Shown one piece after another: positions 8,663 to 17,100 of a stretch of DNA of 64,000 nucleotides. Position numbers and translations under genes: made by a program. The notes below the pieces were generated by a model. The model was not told the origin of the DNA and ran no database searches. It saw only the letters and a list, made by a program, of their open reading frames with translations. The stretch's first letter is position 1; each line of letters begins with the position of its first letter. The DNA comes from Bradyrhizobium symbiodeficiens (GTDB lineage: Bacteria > Pseudomonadota > Alphaproteobacteria > Rhizobiales > Xanthobacteraceae): assembly GCF_002266465.3 (NCBI RefSeq), contig NZ_CP029427.2, forward strand, positions 2,358,501 to 2,422,500, in the 5' to 3' direction.

Positions 8663-9525
8663 TGCGCGATTTCTCGTCCGACCACCGCTGGCTGTCGCTC
8701 AACACGGCGACCGTCCGCAAGCAGGGTGACCTCGTCGCGATCATCGATGCCTGTGCAAAGCACGGTATTCGCGCCATCGATCCCTGGCGCGACCAGGTCG
8801 CCGCCGTCGGTCTCGACCGTACCGCGCGCGCGGTGCGCGATGCCGGTCTCGATCTGTCAGGCTATTGCCGCGGCGGCATGTTCACCTCGGACGCATCGCG
8901 CCGGAGTGAGGTGCGCGACGACAACCGTCGTTGTGTCGACGAAGCCAAGGCGTTGGGCGCGCCCTGCATCGTCCTCGTCGTCGGCGGCCTGCCGCAATAT
9001 TCGCGGCCCGGTAGCGAGGCGTCGAAGGACATCGCGGCAGCGCGCGGACAGGTCGAGGAGGCGCTGGCCGAGATGCTCGACTATGCGAGACAGGCAAACC
9101 TGCCGTTGGCCATCGAGCCGCTACATCCAGCCTATGCGGCCGACCGCGCCTGCGTGAACACGACGAAGCACGCGCTCGACATCTGCGATCGGCTCGATCC
9201 TGCTCGCAGCGGCATGTTAGGCGTCGCGCTCGACGTCTATCACATCTGGTGGGATCCGGAACTGATGGACCAGATCGCGCGGGCCGGCCAGGATCGGCTG
9301 CTGGCGTTCCACGTCTGCGACTGGCTGGTGCCGACCAGGGACATCCTCAACGACCGCGGCATGATGGGCGACGGCGTCATCGACATCCGATCGGTGCGTG
9401 CCGCCGTCGAAGCGCAGGGCTTTGCCGGCTATTCCGAGATCGAGATCTTCTCCAACGACTGGTGGGGCAAGCCGATGGACAAGGTGCTGCGCAGCTGCAT
9501 TACCAAGCACAGGACGGTGGTTTAG
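8662..9525 (+). CDS. Sugar phosphate isomerase/epimerase-like TIM barrel (AP endonuclease 2 fold)
   Basis: The 287-residue protein shows the metal-site pattern of the xylose-isomerase-like TIM barrel: Glu in LAIEPLHP, Asp and His in GVALDVYHIWWD, His in LLAFHVCDW and Glu in YSEIEIFS. Enzymes of this fold isomerise or epimerise sugars and keto acids, and some eliminate aglycones from 3-keto-glycosides. The start overlaps the DUF993 stop (TGATG), so it is the last gene of a coupled three-gene run. It probably works on the product of the Gfo/Idh/MocA enzyme. Confidence 0.85.
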   Translation: MRDFSSDHRWLSLNTATVRKQGDLVAIIDACAKHGIRAIDPWRDQVAAVGLDRTARAVRDAGLDLSGYCRGGMFTSDASRRSEVRDDNRRCVDEAKALGAPCIVLVVGGLPQYSRPGSEASKDIAAARGQVEEALAEMLDYARQANLPLAIEPLHPAYAADRACVNTTKHALDICDRLDPARSGMLGVALDVYHIWWDPELMDQIARAGQDRLLAFHVCDWLVPTRDILNDRGMMGDGVIDIRSVRAAVEAQGFAGYSEIEIFSNDWWGKPMDKVLRSCITKHRTVV

Positions 9526-9627
9526 AGGTATTGGAGTGCTGGTCGTCGCCTGGCGGGGATTACCCCGAAAAATCAAAAGGTTGGCTACTGTGCATGGGGT
9601 TGTTTTCGCATTTTTTGGTATGCGCCC

Positions 9628-10848
9628 TCAGCCGATCGCGCACGGCACGCTCAAAAAGCCACGAAATCGCACCCGTCCGCCGCGCGTCGGCTGGCCGCTC
9701 ACGGCATAGTTCGGGAAGCGCGCCAGGAAGCGCGAGATCGCAATCGCCCCCTCCAATCGGGCCAGCGCCATGCCGGCGCATTGATGCGCGCCGGTGGCGA
9801 AGGCAAGGTGCCGGTTCGGCGTGCGTGCGATGTCGAAGCGTTCAGGGTCGGCAAACTGCGCAGGATCGCGGTTGGCCGCGCCAATGCACAGCGTCACCGA
9901 CGTACCGGCCTCGAGCATGACGCCGCCGAGTTCGACGGGTTCGGTGGTCATGCGGTTGCCGAGCTGGTTCGAGCTCTCGTAGCGCAGTATCTCCTCGACC
10001 GTCGTCTTGATCAGGTCGGGATTGCCGATCAGGCGCCGCTTCTGGTCGGGATTGCGGTCCAGCGCCACGAGGCCGTTGCCGATCAGGTTGGTGGTGGTCT
10101 CGTGGCCGGCATTGAGCAGGAAGATGCAATTGTGCAGCAGTTCCTTCTCGGTCAGTCGCTCGCCGCTCTCCTCCCCCTGGATCAGGCGCGTCAGCACATC
10201 GCGTTCGGGATTGCCCGGCCTGGCGCGCCGGCGCGCGACCAGCGTATCGAGATAAGCAAGGAAGTCTTTTACAGCGTTGTTGCCGCGCGTGGCGGCATCA
10301 GGCGACACCACGGGTTCGAGCGCGCCGAGGATCGCCAGCGACCAGTCGCGCAGCGGCCCGCGTTCCTCATGAGGTACGTCGAGCAGATTGCCGACAACTT
10401 CGATCGGAATGGACGCGGCGAAGTCCTCGATCAGCTCGCAAGCACGTTTGGCCGCAATGGCGTCGAGCAGGCCGTCGACGAGCTTGACGATGTCGGATTC
10501 CATGCCGGCAATCGCCCGCGGCGACAGCGCGCCCATGATCAGGCGGCGGACACGGGTGTGCGACGGCGGATCGTTGAAGACGAGGCTGGTGGTGTGATGT
10601 TCGTAGAGCGGGGTGTCGCCGTATTTCGGCGCGAACTCGCGCTTCTTGTCCGAGCTGAACGATTTGGTGTTCTTGTAGGTGGTGACGAGATCGTCGTAGC
10701 GGGTCAGGAACACGGTGCCGCTGCGCAGGCGCTTGACCGGCTCGTTCTCCCGCAGTGCACGATAGGTCGGGTACGGGTCGTCGTAAAACTGCGGCGTCAG
10801 CTTCTCGAGGTCGAAGCCTGCCGCCAGCGCCTTCGCATCTGCGTTCAT
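9628..10848 (-). CDS. Cytochrome P450 (soluble bacterial type)
   Basis: The 406-residue P450 has I-helix LLNAGHETTTNLIG, K-helix EEILRYESS (ExxR) and heme loop LAFATGAHQCAGMALAR with the thiolate Cys. It has no membrane anchor, so it is cytosolic and needs separate ferredoxin and reductase; none is adjacent. The style (DDPYPTYRALRENEPV, PPSHTRVRRLI) resembles CYP107/CYP109-like soluble families; the substrate is unknown. ATG at 10848 is divergent from the thiamine-diphosphate enzyme genes, with about 105 bases between starts. The 9526-9627 gap beyond its 3' end holds no clear terminator. Confidence 0.92.
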   Translation of the reverse strand: MNADAKALAAGFDLEKLTPQFYDDPYPTYRALRENEPVKRLRSGTVFLTRYDDLVTTYKNTKSFSSDKKREFAPKYGDTPLYEHHTTSLVFNDPPSHTRVRRLIMGALSPRAIAGMESDIVKLVDGLLDAIAAKRACELIEDFAASIPIEVVGNLLDVPHEERGPLRDWSLAILGALEPVVSPDAATRGNNAVKDFLAYLDTLVARRRARPGNPERDVLTRLIQGEESGERLTEKELLHNCIFLLNAGHETTTNLIGNGLVALDRNPDQKRRLIGNPDLIKTTVEEILRYESSNQLGNRMTTEPVELGGVMLEAGTSVTLCIGAANRDPAQFADPERFDIARTPNRHLAFATGAHQCAGMALARLEGAIAISRFLARFPNYAVSGQPTRGGRVRFRGFLSVPCAIG

Positions 10849-10953
10849 CCCGTTATACTCGCCGGTTAAAGCCGTTATGCCGTTTTTGTTGTTCTGGTCG
10901 GCGCATGCATGCGTCTACAGTCTCTGCACCTTGCTAGCCGACCGGACAGGAAA

Positions 10954-11496
10954 ATGCACGCCCACGCTGATGCCGCCGACACGGCCCCGAACTGGCCGGA
11001 TGATATTTTCGCGACCCTGCAACGCTTCGATGTCAGGCAGGTGCCGTATGTGCCCGACGCCGGCCATTCGAAGCTGATCCAGCGCGTGCTGGACTCCTCT
11101 ACCATGCGCGGCATTCCGCTTACCACGGAGGAGGAGGGCGTGGCGCTTCTCGCCGGCGCCTGGGCCGGCGGCCAGCGCGGCGTCCTGCTGATGCAGTCGA
11201 GCGGCGTCGGCAATTGCATCAACATGCTGTCGCTGATCCCGATCCTGCGCTTCCCCTTCCTCACGCTGGTGACCATGCGCGGCGAGTGGGGCGAGTTCAA
11301 TCCGTGGCAGGTGCCGATGGGCTCGACCACGCAGGGCGTGTTCGAGCTGTCGGGTGTCCAGGTGTTGCGCGCCTCGCACGCTGCCGAGGTGCCGGCCGTG
11401 CTGGAAGCGGCTGCGTCACAAGCCTACAACGCGCTCACGCCCACCGCCGTCCTCCTGTCGCAGCGCCTGATCGGCGCCAAGGTTTTCACCAAATGA
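10954..11496 (+). CDS. Thiamine-diphosphate enzyme, alpha (pyrimidine-domain) subunit, ComD-like
   Basis: About 180 residues, corresponding to a lone PYR domain: IPLTTEEEGVALLAGAWAGG carries the Glu that activates the cofactor, then GVLLMQSSGVGNCINMLSLI. It resembles the alpha subunit of sulfopyruvate decarboxylase (ComD) and the PYR half of phosphonopyruvate decarboxylase. I chose ATG at 10954 (AGGA just upstream, short spacing); an in-frame ATG at 10909 would add 15 residues. Its stop overlaps the beta-subunit ATG (ATGA). With no sulfolactate or phosphonate genes nearby, the keto-acid substrate is open. Confidence 0.8.
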   Translation: MHAHADAADTAPNWPDDIFATLQRFDVRQVPYVPDAGHSKLIQRVLDSSTMRGIPLTTEEEGVALLAGAWAGGQRGVLLMQSSGVGNCINMLSLIPILRFPFLTLVTMRGEWGEFNPWQVPMGSTTQGVFELSGVQVLRASHAAEVPAVLEAAASQAYNALTPTAVLLSQRLIGAKVFTK

Positions 11497-12083
11497 GCAA
11501 GGCCAATCTCCTCGACCGCCGGCAGGTGGTGTCCACGCTGCTGGCGAACCGCAAGGACGTCGTGGCGATCGGCGGCCTCGGTGCCTCGACCAACGACATG
11601 TGCGCAGCCGGCGACCACGCCCGCAATTTCTATCTCTGGGGCGGCATGGGCGGCGCCGCGATGATTGGTCTGGGCCTCGCTCTGGCGCAGCCGAAGCTGC
11701 CGGTGCTGGTCATCACCGGCGACGGCGAAATGCTGATGGGCCTGGGCAGCCTGGCCACCATCGGGCTGCAGAAACCGGCGAACCTGTCGATCGCAGTGCT
11801 CGACAACGAGGCCTATGGCGAAACGGGCGGCCAGACCAGCCACACCTCGGCCGCCGCCGATCTCGTCGGCGTCGCCAAGGCCTGCGGCATCAAGGACAGC
11901 CAGTCGATCACGACCATGGCCGAGGTCGAGGCATTCGCCAAAGCCGTCCACGACGTCTCGGCCGGGCCGCGCTTTGCCAATATGAAGATCGACAGCGCCA
12001 GTCTGGAGCGGATCCTGCCGACCCGGGACGGGACTTACATCCTCAACCGGATTCGCGGCGACCTCGGCTTCCAGCCGATCTAG
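11493..12083 (+). CDS. Thiamine-diphosphate enzyme, beta (cofactor-binding) subunit, ComE-like
   Basis: 196 residues forming a lone PP domain. The diphosphate/Mg motif runs from GDGEMLMGLGSLATIG to VLDNEAYGETGG (GDG...N pattern); GGMGGAAMIGLGLALA precedes it. It pairs with the upstream alpha subunit to complete an active site at the interface, as in sulfopyruvate decarboxylase (ComDE). ATG at 11493 overlaps the alpha stop, which fits a 1:1 complex. The chemistry is decarboxylation of, or aldehyde transfer from, a 2-keto acid; which one is unknown. Confidence 0.82.
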   Translation: MSKANLLDRRQVVSTLLANRKDVVAIGGLGASTNDMCAAGDHARNFYLWGGMGGAAMIGLGLALAQPKLPVLVITGDGEMLMGLGSLATIGLQKPANLSIAVLDNEAYGETGGQTSHTSAAADLVGVAKACGIKDSQSITTMAEVEAFAKAVHDVSAGPRFANMKIDSASLERILPTRDGTYILNRIRGDLGFQPI

Positions 12084-12117
12084 GGCGGGCCCGTCCATTC
12101 CCACCGGCCGTAAGGTC

Positions 12118-12136
12118 CTGCACGGAGGCCGTGCAG
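12118..12136. other. Perfect hairpin after the thiamine-diphosphate enzyme genes
   Basis: CTGCACGG (12118-12125) and CCGTGCAG (12129-12136) pair perfectly around AGG, 35 bases past the stop. No T tract follows, so it is at best a weak or Rho-assisted terminator or an mRNA 3'-end stabiliser. Confidence 0.45.
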
Positions 12137-12193
12137 TCGGGGCCAATTTCCACTGAAGTAACAACGCACTCAGGTTGCGATGCAACATAGTGC

Positions 12194-12224
12194 TTGACTT
12201 TGACGTGGGTGAGTGGTTACTCAC
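12194..12224 (+). promoter_or_regulatory. Promoter -35 box and palindromic operator of the efflux operon
   Basis: TTGACT at 12194-12199 matches a sigma-70 -35 box. A perfect 16-base palindrome GTGAGTGGTTACTCAC lies at 12209-12224, where the -10 region should be, just before the TetR start. A second palindrome GTTGCGATGCAAC lies at 12174-12186. TetR repressors of pump operons typically bind such a site over the promoter and repress themselves and the pump. The base pattern is seen; the function is inference. Confidence 0.6.
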
Positions 12225-12229
12225 CGGCC

Positions 12230-12931
12230 ATGAGCTCATTGCGTATGACGAGCGACCTGAGGCGTCAATTGATCCTCGGTGCCGCGAAGCGCTGCTTTTC
12301 CCGACACGGCTATACCGGCACCACGACCAAGAGCGTGGCGGCCGCCGCTGCCATTTCCGAGGCGCTGCTGTTCAAGCATTTCCCGTCCAAGGCGGCGCTC
12401 TACGCCGAGATCCTGAGCGACGAATGCGAGGCGGACCCGGCCCTGATGGAGCTGCTCGAACGGGAGCCTTCGACCGCCACCCTGGTTGAAGTCATCCGCG
12501 GCATGGTCGGGCATTTCCTCCACATCGCCGACGGGCCCGATCAGGAAGAGGCCCAGCGCCTGCGACTGATGACCACCAGCCATTTGGATGACGGCGAGTT
12601 CGCCCGTTTGCTATATGCCAAGATCGAGACGCTGATCGGGGCGGTCTTCCTCGCCTCGCTCGAGCGAGCTGTTGCGGCGGGGGACGCGCGGCCATTCAGC
12701 GGCGACCCGCTCAACCTGTTCTGGTTTGCACATCACACGGTGATGACTGCGGCGCTGACCAGGCTGCCGGCCACGCCTTGCCTCGCTTACGGCAAGGCTG
12801 AAGACCTCGAGCGGCAGCTGTGTGAGTTTCTCCTGAGGGGTATCGGACTTAACGACGCCGCAATTGCTTCGCATCTGGGCCACAATCAGGCCGCGGATGC
12901 CGGCAAGACGGCGATTGCAGAGAGTGCATGA
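12230..12931 (+). CDS. TetR/AcrR-family repressor of the adjacent RND pump
   Basis: About 233 residues from ATG 12230 (ATG 12245 is also possible; the TTG at 12194 falls in the promoter). The N-terminal helix-turn-helix reads LRRQLILGAAKRCFSRHGYT, then TTTKSVAAAAAISEALLFKHF. The remainder is a helical ligand pocket. The membrane fusion protein ATG follows the stop after one base, so regulator and pump share an mRNA. By analogy with AcrR/TtgR-type regulators it should repress the pump until a toxic ligand binds. The palindrome at 12209-12224 is its likely site. Confidence 0.85.
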   Translation: MSSLRMTSDLRRQLILGAAKRCFSRHGYTGTTTKSVAAAAAISEALLFKHFPSKAALYAEILSDECEADPALMELLEREPSTATLVEVIRGMVGHFLHIADGPDQEEAQRLRLMTTSHLDDGEFARLLYAKIETLIGAVFLASLERAVAAGDARPFSGDPLNLFWFAHHTVMTAALTRLPATPCLAYGKAEDLERQLCEFLLRGIGLNDAAIASHLGHNQAADAGKTAIAESA

Positions 12932-12932
12932 C

Positions 12933-14126
12933 ATGAACATCGTAACCGAACACAAGATTTCGGGCGAACCGATCGACACCAAGGCTCCCAAGCGTCCGGT
13001 CCGGCCGGTGCTCTGGTTCATCATCGTCGGCACGCTCCTGGCGGCGCTGGTGGGCGGCCTCGTTTGGTTCAATTTCTTCCGCGGCCAGATGATCAAGCAG
13101 TTCTTCGCCAACAACAAGCCGCCGCCGACCGCGGTCAGTGCGGTAGAGGCCAAGTCCGAGGTGGTGCCGAACCTGCTCACCGCGGTCGGCGGCCTCGTCG
13201 CCGTGCATCAGGTCGACGTCAGCGCCGACGTCAACGGCCGCGTCACCGAGATCAAGTTCCAACCGGGTACCCGCGTCGAAGCCGGCACGCCGCTGGTGCA
13301 AATGTTCGACGCGCCGGAGCAGGGCGACCTCGCCAATTACAAGGCTCAGGCGACCGTCGCGCAGCTCTCGCTCGATCGCGCCAAGCAGCTCGCTTCGCGC
13401 CAGTTCGGTCCGCAGGCGACCGTCGATACCGCGCAGGCCGCCTATGACCAGGCGCAGGCCGGCATCGCCAAGACCGAAGCCTTGATCTCGCAGAAGCTGG
13501 TACGCGCACCGTTCGCCGGCGATCTCGGCGTCCGCAAGGTCGAGGTCGGCCAGTATCTGACGGCAGGTACGGCGATCGTGTCGCTGACCGACCTGTCGGA
13601 GCTTTGGGCCAACTTCACCGTGACCGAAAAGGATTCCGGCAGCCTAAAGGTCGGCCAGACGGTGCGGCTCAAGGTCGACGCTTATCCGGGTCGCATCTTC
13701 GAAGGCAAGATCACCACGATCGAACCGCAAATCTCGACCGACACCCGCAACATCCGCGTGCAGGCGACGATCGCCAATCCGGAGAAGATCCTCAAGCCCG
13801 GCATGTTCGTGACCACCACGGTGGTGCTGCCGGACAAGCCGGCCGTGATCACCGTGCCTGAGACGGCGGTCGACTACACGCTGTACGGCGATTCCGTCTT
13901 CGTGATCACCGAGAAGAAGGAAGACGACGGCAAGACCAGCCTCTCCGCGGTGCGCACCTTCGTGCAGACCGGCAGCCGGGTCGATGGCCGTGTCGAAATC
14001 GTCAAGGGCTTGAAGGCGGGCGACAAGGTTGTCGCGGTCGGCCAGCTCAAGCTGCAATCGGGCGCCGCAGTCGCGATTTCGGCCGACCCTGGCCCGCAGA
14101 TCCCGGCGCAGCCGCCGCGCTACTGA
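12933..14126 (+). CDS. RND efflux membrane fusion protein (periplasmic adaptor)
   Basis: 397 residues. After a cytoplasmic stretch comes a membrane anchor (LWFIIVGTLLAALVGGLVWF), then a lipoyl-like half VDVSADVNGRVTEIKFQPGT, a helical hairpin with Gln/Ala-rich repeats (AYDQAQAGIAKTEALISQKL), the second lipoyl half VRAPFAGDLGVRKVEVGQYL, and beta-barrel and membrane-proximal domains ending near GDKVVAVGQLKLQSGAAV. It bridges the inner-membrane RND pump to an outer-membrane channel; no channel gene is adjacent. ATG at 12933 is one base past the regulator stop; an open extension to 12864 overlaps the regulator and is rejected. Confidence 0.9.
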   Translation: MNIVTEHKISGEPIDTKAPKRPVRPVLWFIIVGTLLAALVGGLVWFNFFRGQMIKQFFANNKPPPTAVSAVEAKSEVVPNLLTAVGGLVAVHQVDVSADVNGRVTEIKFQPGTRVEAGTPLVQMFDAPEQGDLANYKAQATVAQLSLDRAKQLASRQFGPQATVDTAQAAYDQAQAGIAKTEALISQKLVRAPFAGDLGVRKVEVGQYLTAGTAIVSLTDLSELWANFTVTEKDSGSLKVGQTVRLKVDAYPGRIFEGKITTIEPQISTDTRNIRVQATIANPEKILKPGMFVTTTVVLPDKPAVITVPETAVDYTLYGDSVFVITEKKEDDGKTSLSAVRTFVQTGSRVDGRVEIVKGLKAGDKVVAVGQLKLQSGAAVAISADPGPQIPAQPPRY

Positions 14127-14137
14127 CAATACAAGCG

Positions 14138-14162
14138 CGTGATCCGGCTCGGCCGGATCACG
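14138..14162. other. Strong hairpin between adaptor and RND pump genes
   Basis: CGTGATCCGGC (14138-14148) and GCCGGATCACG (14152-14162) form a perfect 11-base stem with a three-base loop. No T tract follows. It lies inside an operon and may protect the upstream mRNA end or lower pump expression relative to the adaptor. Confidence 0.65.
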
Positions 14163-14194
14163 TCTGCTCAGACATCAAAATCGAGATCGCCACG

Positions 14195-17100
14195 ATGCGC
14201 TTTACCGACATTTTCATCAAACGACCGGTCCTGTCGGTCGTCGTCAGCCTGTTGATCCTGCTGATCGGCCTGCGCGCGGCGATGGTGCTGCCGATCCGGC
14301 AATATCCGAAGCTTTCGAACACTGTCATCAACATCACGACCGTCTATCCCGGCGCGTCCGCGGACCTGATCCAGGGCTTCATCACGACGCCGATCGAGCA
14401 GGCGGTCGCCTCCGCCGAAGGCGTCGACTACATGACCTCGTCCTCGGTGCTCGGCACCTCGACGATCCAGGTCTACATCAAGCTGAACTTCGATCCGAAC
14501 CAGGCGCTCACCGAGGTGCTGGCCAAGACGAACTCGGTCAAGTATCTGATCCCGAAGGAATCCAACGACCCGATCGTCACCAAGACGACGGGCCAGACCA
14601 CGGCCGTGATGTATCTCGGCTTCTCCTCCGAGGAGCTGTCGGGCTCGGCGATCTCTGATTATCTGACGCGCGTGGTGCAGCCTGTGCTGTCGACCGTCGA
14701 CGGGGTCGCCTCGGCCGATATCCTGGGCGGCCAGACCTTTGCGATGCGGCTGTGGCTCGATCCCATGAAGATGGCCGGCCGCAACGTCTCGTCGGCGGAC
14801 GTCGCCGCGGCGATCCAAGCCAACAACTTCCAGTCGGCGGCGGGCCAGACCAAGGGCTATCTGATCGTTTCCAACATCTCGACGAACACCAGCCTGACCG
14901 ACGTCAACCAGTTCAGGAAGATGATCGTCAAGGCCAAGGACGGCGGTTTCGTACGGATGGAGGATATCGCCACCGTCGAGCTTGCCGCGCAGAGCACGGA
15001 TGCGAGCGTCGCCTTCAATGGCGAGCATGCGATCTTCATCGGTGTGAACGCGACGCCGCAAGGCAACCCGCTGACGCTGGTCAAGGGCGTGCGTGCGCTG
15101 TTCCCGGAACTCGAGCGCAATCTGCCGCCGTCGATGAAGATGAAGGTCGCCTATGACTCGACCAAGTTCATCCAATCCTCGATCGACGAGGTGGAAAAGA
15201 CGCTGGGTGAAGCCGTAATCATCGTGATCGTGGTCATCTTCCTGTTCCTGGCCTCGCTCCGCTCGGTCATCATTCCGGTCGTCACAATTCCACTGTCGAT
15301 GATCGGCGTCTGCACATTGATGCTGGCGCTGGGCTTCAGCTTCAACCTGCTGACGCTGCTGGCGATGGTGCTCGCGATCGGCCTTGTGGTCGATGACGCC
15401 ATTGTCGTGGTGGAGAACATCCATCGACATCTCGAGGAAGGCAAAACGCCCGTCCAGGCATCGGTGGAGGGCGCGCGCGAAATCGTGGGTCCCGTCATCT
15501 CGATGACCATCACGCTCGCGGCGGTCTATGCGCCGATCGGCTTTCTCGGTGGTCTCACCGGCTCGCTATTCCGCGAATTCGCCTTCACGCTTGCCGGCTC
15601 GGTGATCGTGTCGGGTGTGATAGCGCTGACGCTGTCGCCCATGATGTGCTCGGTGCTCCTCAAGAATACCGAGGAGGGCCGCTTCGCCAAGGGCGTCAAC
15701 AAGGTGTTCGGCGCGCTGACGCGCTGGTATGGCCGCAGGCTCGATCGCTCGCTCGACTACAAGGCGATTACGGGCCTGTTCGCGATCACCATCCTCGGCC
15801 TCGTCGGCTTCCTCTATATGCACACCTCGAAGGAGTTGGCGCCCGAGGAAGACCAGGGCATCGTGTTCGCGGTGACCAAGGCGCCGAAATACGCAAACAT
15901 CGACTACGTCGATTTCTACGGTGAAAAGCTCGACAAGGAATTCGAGAAGTTCCCCGAGACCGACCTGCGCTTCGTGCTCAACGGCATCAACGGTCCGCAG
16001 GGCGGCATCGCCGGCATGCTGCTCAAGCCTTGGGACGAGCGCAAGCGCTCGTCGATCCAGCTGAAGCCGCTGGTGCAGGCCGAACTCTCCAAGATCGAGG
16101 GCGTGCAGGCGTTCGCGTTCAACCTGCCGCCGCTGCCGGGCGGACCGGGCGGCCTGCCGGTGCAGATGGTGATCAATTCCACCGCCGGTTTCCAGACGGT
16201 ATTCGAGCAGATGGAGAAGCTGAAGGACGCTGCGCGCAAGAGCGGCATGTTCATCGTCTCCGACAGCGACCTCGCCTACAACCAGCCCACCGTGGAGGTC
16301 ACGATCGACCGCACCAAGGCGCAGGATCTCGGTGTCAACATGCAGAACCTCGGCAGCACGCTCGCGATTCTGCTTGGCGGCAACTACATCAACCGCTTCA
16401 ATCTCGAAGGCCGTTCCTACCAGGTGATCCCGCAGGTGCCGCGCAGCAGCCGGCTCTCGCCGCAATCGCTCGGTGGCTATTACGTGACGACCAACACGGG
16501 CCAGCAGCTTCCGCTGTCGACCGTGGTTTCGGTCAGGACCAAGACCGCCCCGAATTCGCTGACCCACTATAACCAGCTCAATTCGGCGACGTTCTCGGCC
16601 GTGCCGATGCCCGGCGTTACCGTCGGTGCGGCAGTGGACTTCCTCGAGGGCGAGGCAAAGAAGCTGCCGGCCGGCTTCAGCCACGACTATCTCGCGGATA
16701 GCAGGCAGTACGTGCAGGAAGGCAACCAGCTCGCGATCACCTTCGGTTTTGCCCTGATCATCATCTTCCTGGTGCTGGCGGCGCAGTTCGAGAGCTTGCG
16801 TGACCCGTTCGTGATCATGATCTCGGTCCCGATGGCGATCGTGGGTGCGCTGATCCCGCTGTTCTTCGGCATGGCGACGATGAACATCTACACCCAGGTC
16901 GGTCTGCTTACGCTGGTCGGCCTGATCACCAAGCACGGCATCTTGATGGTGGAATTCGCGAACGAGCTCCAGGTCAACGAGCGCCTCGATCGCCGCTCGG
17001 CCATCGAGATGTCGGCCCGCATTCGTCTTCGTCCGATCCTGATGACCACGGCTGCGATGGTGACCGGCCTGATTCCGCTGCTGACCGCAACCGGCGCCGG

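Noticed and set aside
9570..9585. CGGGG-ATTA-CCCCG hairpin considered as terminator of the isomerase gene.
   Set aside because: The run after the stem is A-rich, not T-rich, on the plus strand and on the minus strand the T run precedes it.
9781..10869. A 362-codon plus-strand frame opposite the P450.
   Set aside because: The minus-strand P450 has all heme and helix motifs; the opposite frame has none.
12864..12932. Start of the efflux adaptor at 12864.
   Set aside because: It would overlap the TetR gene by 68 bases; ATG 12933 fits better.
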